Below are positions 39,080 through 48,174 of a DNA stretch of 64,000 nucleotides, one piece after another. Under the pieces are notes generated by a model. That model was given only the letters and a program-made list of their open reading frames with translations. It was not told where the DNA came from and did not search any database. The stretch lies in NCBI RefSeq assembly GCF_023008405.1, contig NZ_CP095376.1, positions 7,730,501-7,794,500 on the forward strand, in the 5' to 3' direction. The position numbers and the translations under genes were made by a program. This DNA is from Amycolatopsis sp. FBCC-B4732 (GTDB lineage: Bacteria > Actinomycetota > Actinomycetes > Mycobacteriales > Pseudonocardiaceae). Position 1 is the first letter of the stretch; every line of letters begins with the position of its first letter.

Positions 39080-41401
39080 ATGGAGGCTGACTCGCTCACC
39101 GAGCTGGTCGAGCTGAGTCCGGACGCGATCTGCGTCCACGAGCACGGCGTCCTCACCTTCGCCAACCGGGCCGCACTCGACACGTTCGCCGCGCGCGGCC
39201 CCGCCGAAGTCGTCGGGCGCCGGTTCGCCGATTTCGTCGCCGAGGATTCCCAGGCCGAGCTGGCCGGGAAGCTCGCGCGGCTGACCGAGCCGGGCCAGGC
39301 GAGCGAGCCGGTCGAGGCGCTGATGTCCCGGCTCGACGGGAGCAAGTTCGCCGTCGAGACCGTCGTCGTGCGCCTGCGGGGCGCCGCCGCGTACCAGGTC
39401 GTCATGCGGGACATCACGGCGAAGAAGGCGGCCGCGGACGCCCTCCGCTACCAGGCCGCGCTCGTGTCGCACGTCAGCGACGCCTTGATCGCGACCACCG
39501 GCGAAGGCGTCGTGACCAGCTGGAACCCGGCCGCCGAGGCGGTGTACGGCTGGACCGCGGCCGAGGCCGTCGGGCGCCGCGCGAGCGAGCTGGTCGGCGC
39601 GCCGCTGGACCTGGTGGCCATCCGCCGCGGCGGCGGGGTCGCCGAGGCGGTGCACCGGCGGCGCGACGGCGCTCCCCTCGCCGTCCGCGTTTCGGCTGCT
39701 GAGATGAACGACGGCTACGTGCTCGTCTGCGCCGATGAAACCGCGCGGCGGCGGGCCGAGCAGAACTACCGCACGGTCGTCGCTTCGCTCGACGAAGGCG
39801 TGCTGGTGATGGGCCCGACCGGGCTGATCGAGGCGGCGAACCCGGCCGCGTGCCGGATCATCGGCGTCCCCGAACCCGACCTGGTCGGCGTGCCGTGCCA
39901 CACGCTGGTGCTGTTCACCGAGGCCGGGCACTGGATCCCGCCGGACGAGACGCCGTCGGTGCAGTCCCGGCGGACCGGCGTCACGCACAACGGCCTGGTC
40001 GTGCGCCTGCGCCGGCCGGACGGACGGGACGTCTGGGTGTCGCTGACCTCGCGGCTGCTCGACCCGGACGACCCGGCGGCGCGGGCCGTGGTCACGACGT
40101 TCACCGACATCACCGAGACCCGCGCGATCGGCGCGCGGCTGGCCCACGACGCCACCCACGACCCGCTGACGCGGCTGGCCAACCGGACGCTGGTGCTCGA
40201 CCGGCTCGACGTCCGCGGGCGCGGCCCGCTCACGGTGCTGTTCCTCGACCTGGACAAGTTCAAGGTCATCAACGACTCGCTCGGGCACCCGGTCGGCGAC
40301 CAGGTGCTGCGGATCGTCGGCGAGCGCCTGCGCCGCAGCTCGGGGCGCGAGGACCTGGTCGGCAGGCTCGGCGGCGACGAGTTCGTCGTCGTCACCGGCG
40401 AAGTCACCGAAGCCGTCGAAGTCCGCGCGCTGGCCGAGCACCTGCGGGCCGCGCTGGCCGAGCCGATCGGCGTGCTCGGCAGGCAGCTCCACCTCGACGC
40501 CAGCATCGGCGTCGTCCTCGTCGGCGCCGCCGACGGCCGCAGCGCCGAAGACCTGCTGCGCGACGCGGACGTCGCGATGTACCAGGCGAAGACGCTCGGG
40601 CGCGGCCGGCACCACTTCTTCGACGTCGGCCTGCGCGAGCGCATGCAGCGGCGGCTGCGGATGGAGCAGGACCTGCGCGACGCGGTCCACGACGGCCAGC
40701 TCTGGCCCGCCTACCAGCCGGTCGTCGACCTGCGGACCGGCGAGATGGTCGCGGTCGAGGCGCTGCTGCGCTGGACGCACCCGCGCCAGGGCGCGATCCC
40801 GCCCGCGGAGTTCATCCCGCTCGCCGAGGAGAGCGACCTGATCAACGTGATCGGCAAGGCGATGCTGCGCGCGACGACCCGCGAACTCGCCACGCGGCGC
40901 GGCCGCGGCCTGGACCTGACGCTGAAGGTGAACCTGTCGGCCCGCCAGCTCGACGACCCGCACCTGGTGCCCGCGGTCCAGGACGCGCTGGCGAGCACCG
41001 GGCTCCCGGCCGCCGCGCTGTGCCTGGAGGTCACCGAAAGCGCGTTGATGCGCGATCAGCAGGCGGCCGCGGAAGTGCTGGCATCGTTGCGGTCATTGGG
41101 TGTCCTGCTGGCGATCGACGACTTCGGCACCGGCTATTCGTCGCTCGCCCAGCTGCGGCGGCTGACGCTGGACACGCTCAAGATCGACCGCTCGTTCATC
41201 ACCGGGATCGCCGAATCCCGCGACGCGGCGGCGATCGTCACGAGCATCATCGCGATGGCCCACGCTGTCGACCTGACGGTGATCGCCGAGGGCGTCGAAT
41301 CCGCCGAGCAGGTGGACCTGCTCCGGTCGCTGGGGTGCGACCAGGCGCAGGGCTACCACCTCGGCCGCCCGGTCGCGGCCGCCGAACTTTTCGGTCAGTA
41401 A
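39080..41401 (+). CDS. PAS-GGDEF-EAL cyclic-di-GMP turnover protein
   Basis: A 773-residue protein with three PAS-type sensory domains (about 1-120, 125-225 and 230-350), a GGDEF domain (about 360-510) and an EAL domain (about 525-770). GGDEF is intact at about 431-435, so cyclase activity is possible. EAL is intact (VAVEALLRW, about 560), as are NLSARQL, DDFGTGYSSL and the metal-linked EVTESAL, so phosphodiesterase activity is also possible. No membrane segment is visible; it is a cytosolic sensor. Its stop overlaps the convergent acetyltransferase gene. Confidence 0.9.
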   Translation: MEADSLTELVELSPDAICVHEHGVLTFANRAALDTFAARGPAEVVGRRFADFVAEDSQAELAGKLARLTEPGQASEPVEALMSRLDGSKFAVETVVVRLRGAAAYQVVMRDITAKKAAADALRYQAALVSHVSDALIATTGEGVVTSWNPAAEAVYGWTAAEAVGRRASELVGAPLDLVAIRRGGGVAEAVHRRRDGAPLAVRVSAAEMNDGYVLVCADETARRRAEQNYRTVVASLDEGVLVMGPTGLIEAANPAACRIIGVPEPDLVGVPCHTLVLFTEAGHWIPPDETPSVQSRRTGVTHNGLVVRLRRPDGRDVWVSLTSRLLDPDDPAARAVVTTFTDITETRAIGARLAHDATHDPLTRLANRTLVLDRLDVRGRGPLTVLFLDLDKFKVINDSLGHPVGDQVLRIVGERLRRSSGREDLVGRLGGDEFVVVTGEVTEAVEVRALAEHLRAALAEPIGVLGRQLHLDASIGVVLVGAADGRSAEDLLRDADVAMYQAKTLGRGRHHFFDVGLRERMQRRLRMEQDLRDAVHDGQLWPAYQPVVDLRTGEMVAVEALLRWTHPRQGAIPPAEFIPLAEESDLINVIGKAMLRATTRELATRRGRGLDLTLKVNLSARQLDDPHLVPAVQDALASTGLPAAALCLEVTESALMRDQQAAAEVLASLRSLGVLLAIDDFGTGYSSLAQLRRLTLDTLKIDRSFITGIAESRDAAAIVTSIIAMAHAVDLTVIAEGVESAEQVDLLRSLGCDQAQGYHLGRPVAAAELFGQ

Positions 41402-42180
41402 CGGGTTTTGAGCCGCGCGAGCTCGTCCGCGGTCAGCTCGATGCCGAGGTCCTTGAGGGTCGCGTCGAGCTCGTCGGGCGCGATGGTAGTGGTTTCGCGG
41501 TGGCCACCGGGTTTTTCGACGGTGAGTTCGCGGCCGAGGAGCTGCCGGCTGACGCCCGGTTCGAGCGTCATGATCACGAGCCGGCCGGTGAACGGCGACT
41601 TCGGGTGCGTCGAGGTGTAGTGGTGGTAGACCTCGTAGTCGATGGGGTGCATCCCGTTGAGCCGGAACTCGAGGATGTCCTCACCGTCCTTCTGCAACGT
41701 CCACCAGCCGTCCCGGTGCTGAAGACGCTGGGGCCAGCCGGCTTGGTCGACTTCGACGCCGTCCACGAGCGGGATCGGGTCGAGGATCCCGGCCCCGAAC
41801 CCGACGTCGGCGAGGAAGCGGCGGCCGTCGGCCTCGACGACGAGCGTCATGTGCGTGTACGGCCCGGGCCGGCGCGGCTGGACGCGCGCGGAAAGCCGGT
41901 GCACGGTGTAGCCGAGCCGCTCGAGGACGGCGGCGAAGAGGCCACTCTGTTCGTAGCAGTAGCCGCCCCGCCGCCGCCCGACGAGCTTGGCGCTCACGAC
42001 GTCGAGCGAAATCCCTTGGTGCTGCCCGAGAACGACGTCGACGTTCTCGAACGGGATCGCGCCGACGTGCGCCCGCATGAGGTCCCGCAGCGCCGCTTCG
42101 GACGGCGGGCGGCGCTGTTGCCCGGTGCGCGCCAGGTAGGCGTCGAGATCGACGGCGTCGATGCCCCATTCCTCGGTCAT
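41395..42180 (-). CDS. nat: Arylamine N-acetyltransferase
   Basis: A 261-residue NAT that transfers acetyl groups from acetyl-CoA to arylamines and hydrazines. The Cys-His-Asp triad is visible as C75 (RGGYCYEQ), H110 (YTHM) and D125 (LADVGFG). Length is slightly less than in mycobacterial NAT. ATG at 42180 is preferred over an in-frame GTG 15 bases upstream. It overlaps the stop of the convergent GGDEF/EAL gene by seven bases. Confidence 0.9.
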   Translation of the reverse strand: MTEEWGIDAVDLDAYLARTGQQRRPPSEAALRDLMRAHVGAIPFENVDVVLGQHQGISLDVVSAKLVGRRRGGYCYEQSGLFAAVLERLGYTVHRLSARVQPRRPGPYTHMTLVVEADGRRFLADVGFGAGILDPIPLVDGVEVDQAGWPQRLQHRDGWWTLQKDGEDILEFRLNGMHPIDYEVYHHYTSTHPKSPFTGRLVIMTLEPGVSRQLLGRELTVEKPGGHRETTTIAPDELDATLKDLGIELTADELARLKTRY

Positions 42181-42213
42181 GGGCCCAGCGTGCACCCTCG
42201 ACCTTGATCGAGG

Positions 42214-42564
42214 TCAACCCTCGTGCACGACCTTCCGCACCTCGACGGCGGTGTACCGGGCGTCGGGGATCTTCGCGGCCAGCTCGATCGCGCGGGCTTC
42301 GCTCTCGACGTCGACGACGTAGTAGCCGCAGAGGAAAGCTTCGGACGCGACGAACCCGCCGTCCGCGGTGTGCGCGACGCCGTCCTCGACGGTGACGGTC
42401 TTGCTCTCGGCCGCTTCGGCGAGCGCTTTGGTCTCGACCATCTCGCCGGATTCGGTGACGAGCTTGATGAACTCGCCGTGTCCTTCGTAGACGCCGTTCT
42501 TCTGGTCGTCGGTGAGGGTGGCCCACAGCGTCGGGTTCATGTGGAGGGTCAGGAGGTAGCGCAT
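42214..42564 (-). CDS. YciI family protein
   Basis: A 116-residue YciI-like (DGPF-related) protein, with MRYLLTLHMNP at the start and the central CGYYVVDVESEARAIELAAKIPDA typical of the family, which forms a dimeric alpha-beta barrel. GGGGAG precedes the ATG. Such genes often neighbour SigE/SigJ-type sigma genes, but none is adjacent here. Its role is unknown. Confidence 0.8.
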   Translation of the reverse strand: MRYLLTLHMNPTLWATLTDDQKNGVYEGHGEFIKLVTESGEMVETKALAEAAESKTVTVEDGVAHTADGGFVASEAFLCGYYVVDVESEARAIELAAKIPDARYTAVEVRKVVHEG

Positions 42565-42674
42565 GTCGTCTCCCCGGTTCGGGCGGCGGCCCCGGTCGGG
42601 CTGCCTTCGCCGGGTGGTCGGTGCCGGCTGCCGCGTCCGGACACGGCTCTCAGCGGTTCACTCGTTCGGCCTAA

Positions 42675-44063
42675 CTACGCGAGTCCGAGTGCGGCCAGCA
42701 CCTTCCGCACCGCCTCGACCACCGGAGCGCCGACCTCGCCCGCGAAAGTGGCCACACCGAGGATCTTCTTGGCGGCCTTCTTGAGCAGGCCCGGCTCGCT
42801 CTTGCCGTCGGCGATCACCGCGTGCGCTTCGTCGAGTTCGGCGGCCTCGTCCGCGTCGAGCCGGGGTTTCATCAGCTCGATCGCCTCGGCGAGTTCGCGG
42901 AGTGCGTCTTCCTTCCCGCCGACCGTCCAGGTGTTGCCTTCGACCTTGTTGTCCCGGCCGATCACGCTGTTCGACACCGGGGCGCTGATCTCGTACTTGT
43001 CGTTGCTGCTCATGTCCCTCTTGTCCACGTAGGTGATCCGGATGTGGTTCCTGATCGTGCTTTCCGGCAGCCGCGCGGTTCGCTCGATCAGCAGGTCCAG
43101 GCTTTTGAGGATGCCTTTGCTCTGCCCCAGCAGTTCCGAGCGCAGGCCGCGCAGAACGGCCGGGGAGGCCAGTTCTTCGCAGTTTCCGGCGAAGGCGAGC
43201 GCGGACGACTGGTCGAACCCGCCCCGTTCCTTCGGAACGAGGATTTTCAGCTGGGCGGCGAGGAAGCTCTTCAGCTTTTCTTCCGAGAAGATTTCCGGCG
43301 CGCTGTTCCAGGCCCGGATGACCCCGCGCAGCGATTCCCGCTCGGCGTGCAGCCGCCAGAGGTTCCCGCGGATCTGCCGGGCTCGCGCCCGGTCCGCGAC
43401 GACGCCGGTGACCACCGACCAGACGGGGACGATCTTCGCACCGGACTCCACCTGGTAGCCGTTGACGGAGGTGCTGTCGAAGCGCCGGCTGCTCAGGTCG
43501 CCGAACAGGTGCGCGGCGGGTTCGGCCAGCACCGCGGGGAGGCCGCCGGCCACCAGGTCGCCCGGCGCCGCGGTCCCGAAGGACTTGGCCGTCGACACTT
43601 CGAGGAACCGCCTGGCCAGGGCTTTCCCACTGTCGCCCAGCGGCCGGCCGGCCCCGGCGGGAGCCGTGCGCACCTTGACCGCGAGGCAGTCCCGCGCGAT
43701 GTCCCGCAGCATGTCCTCGGTCAGCCGCGCCCGGCGGCGATCGTCGACGTCGAACCCGAAGTCGAGCCGGGCGGAGACACCGGAGGAGTAGAGCCGGCGG
43801 AACACGGGGGTGATCCGCGTGCCGTCCCGCAGCGCCGGCGGTTCGGCGTCGACGAACCGGACGAAGTTCTTCGCGTCGCAGAAGGCCCTTTCCCCGGACC
43901 AGTCGGAAATGCCCCCGCGCCGCCGATCCCGGATCGGGCCGGCGTCGCGCACGAACTCGTCATCGCTGACCGGATCCGGCCAATGCGGAGAAGCCAGCCG
44001 CCCGGTGGGAAATGCAGCCAGCAACCGGAGATCGACCAGCGGCAGCTGCACGACGACGAGCAT
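42675..44063 (-). CDS. Unrecognised 462-residue protein near tRNA genes
   Basis: I do not recognise this protein. Residues 1-350 form a soluble, charge-rich domain without signal or membrane segments. From about 351 a distinct tail begins with M-S-S-N, carries SNSVIGRDNKV and ends in amphipathic helices (LLKKAAKKILGVATFAGEVGAP). The VIGxxNxV type of motif is common in short linker domains of actinobacterial multi-domain proteins, but that is only an impression. An ATG at 43013 could start the tail as a separate 112-residue protein. ATG at 44063 has GGGGGG upstream. Codon use is less GC-rich than that of its neighbours, and it lies beside a decayed gene and tRNAs. Confidence 0.55.
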   Translation of the reverse strand: MLVVVQLPLVDLRLLAAFPTGRLASPHWPDPVSDDEFVRDAGPIRDRRRGGISDWSGERAFCDAKNFVRFVDAEPPALRDGTRITPVFRRLYSSGVSARLDFGFDVDDRRRARLTEDMLRDIARDCLAVKVRTAPAGAGRPLGDSGKALARRFLEVSTAKSFGTAAPGDLVAGGLPAVLAEPAAHLFGDLSSRRFDSTSVNGYQVESGAKIVPVWSVVTGVVADRARARQIRGNLWRLHAERESLRGVIRAWNSAPEIFSEEKLKSFLAAQLKILVPKERGGFDQSSALAFAGNCEELASPAVLRGLRSELLGQSKGILKSLDLLIERTARLPESTIRNHIRITYVDKRDMSSNDKYEISAPVSNSVIGRDNKVEGNTWTVGGKEDALRELAEAIELMKPRLDADEAAELDEAHAVIADGKSEPGLLKKAAKKILGVATFAGEVGAPVVEAVRKVLAALGLA

Positions 44064-44413
44064 GGAATCGTTTCCCCCCGACGGCCCGAGTTTAGGGCAG
44101 AACGATCCCCTCGTCGAACGTAATGGGGATCGCCGCCCAGGAACGGTCCGGCAGGGCCGACCCCGGAACCACCCGGGTCTCCGCCCTGCCGAGCCCAGCA
44201 CCGGCACAAACCGGCGCGCGGGTCGCCGCCGACTCCTGCACTTGCCTCCACGTGAGGACAATTCCCCACGCACCAGGTTGTTCCCCGGCCGGCTCGCGGC
44301 CGCCGAGGACGCTCGTTGCGCGCAACAAGGCTCCCAGGTTAGCGCGCAGGTTGCTCCGCCGCCGTGGACAACCCCGTGCGCCATCACGCCGGGTGCCTCG
44401 ATAGGAATGCCGC

Positions 44414-44708
44414 ATGGCCTACGTCAGGTTCCAGAGCGCCGAGCCCGACGCCGATGGGCGCCACCCCGGCTTCCTCGGCTTGAACAACAACCTGAGCAAG
44501 GCAGGCCGTCTTCGACCACTCGGTCAACCCGGGCGCGACCGCGTGATTCAAGGAGTCGGCTGAAGCGCTCGTCGCTCGCGCTGCCGGCTACCTCGAAATC
44601 CTCGACGCCCACGGCGTCCGGTGCGACAAGCTGGTCTCGCACCAGGCGCCCGGGAGGATCATCTACGAGGACGCCGACCAGATCGTGGTCGTCCCGTTCA
44701 GCGCTTGA
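44414..44708 (+). pseudogene. Decayed small actinobacterial protein gene (MxYVRF-type family)
   Basis: The frame begins M-A-Y-V-R-F-Q-S and is similar to a widespread small hypothetical family beginning MTYVRFRS. After about 30 codons the homology resumes in another frame at VFDHSVNPGATA, where a TGA (44544-44546) replaces the usual Trp codon, and it then continues through FKESAEALV and AGYLEILDAHGV to the normal end IVVVPF. A deletion with frameshift and a nonsense change are thus both visible. Confidence 0.6.
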
Positions 44709-44753
44709 CGACGGTCAGCGGCGGCACCCGCCGGACTGGCCCCGAACACAAGA

Positions 44754-44783
44754 AAGCCGCCTTGACCAGAGTCAAGACGGCTT
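44754..44783 (-). terminator. Terminator of the tRNA transcript
   Basis: AAGCCGTCTTGAC and GTCAAGGCGGCTT (minus-strand reading) pair with one mismatch around a TCTG loop and are followed by TTCTTGTG. It lies 10 bases beyond the 3' end of tRNA-Phe. Confidence 0.7.
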
Positions 44784-44793
44784 CTTCGAACGG

Positions 44794-44867
44794 TGGCCAG
44801 GGCCGGGGTCGAACCGGCGACCTTCCGCTTTTCAGGCGGACGCTCGTACCAACTGAGCTACCTGGCC
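44794..44867 (-). tRNA. tRNA-Phe (GAA)
   Basis: A 74-base cloverleaf on the minus strand with acceptor GGCCAGG/CCTGGCC, a GGTTCGA T-loop and anticodon loop CTGAAAA giving GAA. CCA is not encoded. It is the last of three tRNA genes transcribed together. Confidence 0.92.
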
Positions 44868-44898
44868 GGGAACGCCGGCAAGGAGCCGAACGATCTTG

Positions 44899-44972
44899 CG
44901 ACCCTGACGGGACTCGAACCCGCGACCTTCGCCGTGACAGGGCGACGCGCTAACCAACTGCGCCACAGGGCC
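44899..44972 (-). tRNA. tRNA-Asp (GTC)
   Basis: A 74-base cloverleaf with acceptor GGCCCTG/CAGGGTC (one G-T pair), discriminator G and anticodon loop CTGTCAC giving GTC. CCA is not encoded. It is 31 bases upstream of tRNA-Phe. Confidence 0.92.
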
Positions 44973-44993
44973 TTGCGTTACTACTGTACTGCG

Positions 44994-45066
44994 TACTCCC
45001 AACGGGATTCGAACCCGCGTTGCCGCCTTGAAAGGGCGGAGTCCTAGGCCACTGAACGATGGGAGC
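44994..45066 (-). tRNA. tRNA-Glu (TTC)
   Basis: A 73-base cloverleaf with acceptor GCTCCCA/TGGGAGT, discriminator A and anticodon loop CTTTCAA giving TTC. CCA is not encoded. It is the first gene of the Glu-Asp-Phe cluster, an order common in actinobacteria. Confidence 0.92.
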
Positions 45067-45125
45067 CCGGTCGGTTTCGGGTGACCGACCGACCGCGCTC
45101 TCAGGTCCCCCTGGGAGCGATTACA

Positions 45126-45155
45126 AGCATAGGGCACGCCGCCACCGCTTTGCAC
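45126..45155 (-). promoter_or_regulatory. Probable tRNA operon promoter
   Basis: On the minus strand GTGCAA (45150-45155) and TATGCT (45126-45131) are spaced by 18 bases, about 60 bases before tRNA-Glu. Confidence 0.45.
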
Positions 45156-45165
45156 AGGGGGTTCC

Positions 45166-45939
45166 TTAAGCCTCCAGCGAAGCCGGGACCTGCGCAAACG
45201 CCGCGAGTTCCGCCAGCCGGCGCTCGAGCTCGCTCCGCTCCCCCTCGGACAGCGCGGACGCCAGGAGTTCGTCGATCCGCTCGTCCGTGATCGCTTCGGC
45301 CTCGAGCCAGCGCTCACGGAGGTCCGGCTTGCGCTCCGCCGCGGCGACGAGCGCGTCGGCCGCGTCCTCCGGCCACGCGGTGCGCAGCAGCCGCGCGCGC
45401 CCGCCCTCGGGGTCGGCGACGACCGCCTCGGGCACCGTCACGCCCAGGGCCCGCAGCGCGGCGAAGTGCAGGCCGCCGCGCAGCTCGCGGAAGACCATCA
45501 GCGCGAAGCCGAGGCGTTCGACGTCACCTTCGGGCCGCTTGGCGTGCTTCCAGCCGGCGAACAGCGCCAGCCCGCTCGCGTCGGCGGCGTCGACCACGCG
45601 GAACAGCAGCTCGCCCAGGCGTCCGGGTTCCGATACGGCCGAAAGGGTGGCGCGCGACCACCGAGCCGACGACTCGGAGTAGGCACGGACGGCGCCGGGG
45701 GCATCGATGGCCGCCGTCGCCGCCGGCAGGACGAAGTCGAACAGCCAGTGCGGGAAGATCCCGAACAGCTCCGCGGCCACCTTCGGCGGCACGTCCCCGA
45801 GCACCGCCGACCGCCCCCGGAGGTAGAGCGACCGAGGCGGCAGCCCGACCTCGGCCTCGACCGCCGCCAGCTCCAGCGAAGTCATGAACTTCCCCCCGAG
45901 CACCTGCACCACCGACCGGATCCGGTTCGCCGTCGTCAT
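45166..45939 (-). CDS. SCO6745-type protein
   Basis: A 257-residue helical protein resembling the SCO6745 family: GGKFMTSLELAAVEAEVGLPPRSLYLR split by its helices near the start, RGRSAVLGDVPPKVAAE, and the characteristic VFRELRGGLHFAALRALGVTVPEA. AAGGGA precedes the ATG at 45939. The family's function is unknown; an HTH-derived fold has been suggested for relatives. It lies directly upstream of the tRNA promoter on the same strand. Confidence 0.7.
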   Translation of the reverse strand: MTTANRIRSVVQVLGGKFMTSLELAAVEAEVGLPPRSLYLRGRSAVLGDVPPKVAAELFGIFPHWLFDFVLPAATAAIDAPGAVRAYSESSARWSRATLSAVSEPGRLGELLFRVVDAADASGLALFAGWKHAKRPEGDVERLGFALMVFRELRGGLHFAALRALGVTVPEAVVADPEGGRARLLRTAWPEDAADALVAAAERKPDLRERWLEAEAITDERIDELLASALSEGERSELERRLAELAAFAQVPASLEA

Positions 45940-46088
45940 GTTCGTTCCCTTTCGACCCGACAAACGTAACACTGTTACGAAACCTGCGTCAAAGAACCGG
46001 CGAAGACCAGCCAATTACTCCCCAGAAAGACAACCGACCTGCAAGAACATCACGGGAAGGGTCCGGCACCAACACCGGACCCACCGGC

Positions 46089-46343
46089 TCACCGCTGAAC
46101 CGGCGCCTGCCCGTCGTCGTCCAGGTTCAACCCCAGCATCTCCAGCAGCTGAACACAGTCATCCACCCCCAACGCCCCGGCCGCGACCGCCAGCCGAGCC
46201 CGCCGAACCTGATCGTCCGACACCCGCTGCGCATCCCCGGCCCCACTGCGCTGCGCCGGCAACGCACCGGCGAACGGAGCACTCCCCCCATCGGCACCTT
46301 CGTACCGAAGGAGGAACTGCCGCACTTCAACAGACCCGCTCAT
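46089..46343 (-). CDS. Small hypothetical protein
   Basis: An 84-residue protein beginning MSGSVEVRQFLLRYEGADGG with a helical, acidic C-terminus (VDDCVQLLEMLGLNLDDDG). No family is recognised. The ATG at 46343 has GGAGGAG at good spacing. It is the last convincing gene before a long region without genes. Confidence 0.55.
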   Translation of the reverse strand: MSGSVEVRQFLLRYEGADGGSAPFAGALPAQRSGAGDAQRVSDDQVRRARLAVAAGALGVDDCVQLLEMLGLNLDDDGQAPVQR

Positions 46344-46616
46344 AGCTCCTCCACACGGCTCACAACAGCTTGGCCGCGAGGCTAACCAGCGCCGGCCGCC
46401 ACACACAGCCCCCCGGAGAGTGAACCTGAGACCACGCTCCGCTCAACGCAGCGCAATCGGCAAGGCAGGAGAAGAGCACCACCCGAACGAACGTCACCCA
46501 CCACGAAGTGACACCACACGCGGAAAAATCCCGCTCTCCACTCGCCCTCCCCACCAAGTCGTGCAACAATCGAGGTGCTGACACACCCCCGGTCAGCGCC
46601 TGTGGAGATCCCCTCC

Positions 46617-46649
46617 GACCCCCGCGTTCCTCCCCCTGGCGCGGGGGTC
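46617..46649. terminator. Hairpin GACCCCCGCG/CGCGGGGGTC
   Basis: A perfect 10-bp stem with a 13-base loop, followed on the plus strand by CTCCATTTCTG. No gene is clearly attached to it. Confidence 0.45.
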
Positions 46650-46969
46650 CTCCATTTCTGGGCCTGCTCGGGCTTCGCCCTGCGCTACGGCCCATTCATT
46701 CCGGCGTATTGCCCGGGGGCCGAGCCCCCGGAGCCCCCACGGTGCCTTCGGTTCGGCTTGGTGGGGTGGGCGCCTCGGGCGCTGGGCGCCCTGGCTCAGT
46801 TGGGTCCACGTCCGTTGGTTGCAGCCCCTCCGTTGGGCTGCCCCTGTAGACGCTTGGCGATGGGGTTCGGTTGAGTGGGTTTGCTCGGTTGGGCTCTTCC
46901 CGGGCGTCTCTGCCGGTCGCTCCCGCTCTTGTGGCCTACCCGTGTCGGTAAGGCCGTCCTGCTGAGCTG

Positions 46970-47400
46970 ACCCTTCCGCGCGGCCCTTCTCACTCCCAGC
47001 CGACCCGTCCCGGTTCGGCTCTCCCGCGCAGCCCTTCTGGCCTCCGCGGCCCCATCTCGCTTCTGCCTTCCGCGCGGCCCTGCTCGCCCCGCCGCCCCAT
47101 CTCGGTTCCGTTCCACCCGCGCAGCCCTGGCGGTCCCAGCCACCCCATCTCGCTTCCGTCCACCCGCGCAGCCCTGGCGGTCCCAGCCACCCCATCTCGC
47201 TTCCGTCCACCCGCGCAGCCCTGGCGGTCCCAGCCACCCCATCTCGCTTCCGTCCACCCGCGCAGCTCTACTCACCCCCGCACAACCCAGTCCGGTTCGA
47301 CACAGCCGCGCAGCCCTGCTGACTCCCGCCGTCCCATCCCGCTTCAGCCTCCCGAGCGGCCCTTGTTCGCACCCCCGGCCGCCCCGTCTCGACCATCGCC
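46970..47400. repeat. 47-bp minisatellite
   Basis: Three perfect 47-base copies lie at 47113-47159, 47160-47206 and 47207-47253, with a partial fourth, and about five more degenerate units of 45-50 bases flank them. Each has a GCGCAGCCCTG-type core, a CCC-rich centre and a TCTCGCTTCCG-type end. Because 47 is not divisible by three and all three minus-strand frames are open, coding is unlikely. Confidence 0.8.
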
Positions 47401-47603
47401 CCTCTGGGCGCATGCGGTCAGCCAGGGTTCTCGTGCTGGCCGCGGTCGCCGGCGGTCTGCTCGTCGCTCCACCTCACCCGCGTCGGCCGCGGCTCTCTGG
47501 CCGCCCTCCACAGCCCCGCCCCGGCTCGCACAGCCCACCCCAGTCGCTTTCCCTCAAGCGCCCGCCGTCGGCCATCGCCCCATTGAGCCCGCCGGCCGCG
47601 CAA

Positions 47604-47790
47604 CAAGCTGGCTCACCCGTGGGGGCACCCCGTCCGGCCAGTCCCTCCCACGCTGAACAAGCCAGCTCGCCCGCGTAGGCACTCCGCCCGACCAGCCCCT
47701 CCCTCCACTGAACGAGCCAACTCGCCCGTCGGCCAGCCCCTCCTCCACTGAACGAGCCAGCTCGCCCGCCCGGCCAGGCCCCCCACCCCA
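47604..47790. repeat. Degenerate repeat, 40-55 bp units
   Basis: About four units share GAACAAGCCAGCTCGCCCG and a GGCCAGCCCCTCC-type end (unit starts near 47604, 47653, 47708 and 47748). Spacing is irregular. It is probably an older minisatellite. Confidence 0.5.
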
Positions 47791-48174
47791 CGCTGCCCGC
47801 CCTCCCGGCCCCACCTTCCCGAGCCCCGTTCCGGGCAACGCCCCGGGCCGGCCGCCCCACCCGCCCAGCCGCCTCGATCTCCCGCGCAACCCCTCCCGGC
47901 CATCGCACCCACCCCGCCGGACCCGCCCGGAAGCGCGTAGGTGAGCCCTCAGCCCGCGCGCCCCACCGAGTCGTGCCCTTATCCCGTCGTCCGAGAATTT
48001 GTCGCGCACTGTTCTTGATCGATTCGCTCGGTTATTACGACATTGCCCTCCGTTAAAACTCACTCCAGCGCATTGCGCTGATTGGGGGATGGTTGCTCTG
48101 TTTGGGGAAATTCAAGGGCGTGTCGTGGCTCACAGTGGTTTGCGGGGCGAGACCTAACCGTTATCGTGGCTGGC

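Larger units (their letters stand above)
46344..48174. other. About 1.8 kb without convincing genes, repeat-rich
   Basis: Many frames stay open here on both strands only because stops are rare in C/G-rich DNA. The plus strand is strongly C- and T-biased. It holds a hairpin at 46617-46649, a GCCCCCGG/CCGGGGGC stem-loop (46713-46731), the 47-bp minisatellite and a second degenerate repeat. The last 200 bases (from about 47990) return to normal or slightly AT-rich composition and probably hold the promoter of the next gene. Confidence 0.6.

Noticed and set aside
44794..45066. Integrated element with attachment-site duplication at the tRNA genes
   Set aside because: I found no direct repeat of a tRNA 3' end on either side and no integrase; only composition and gene decay hint at transfer.
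46593..47413. Minus-strand open frames over the minisatellite
   Set aside because: All three frames are open at once and the 47-base period is not a multiple of three, so openness only reflects the lack of stops in C/G-rich repeats.
47604..47790. CRISPR array
   Set aside because: The units are irregular, repeats are diverged, there are no unique spacers of constant length, and no cas gene is present.
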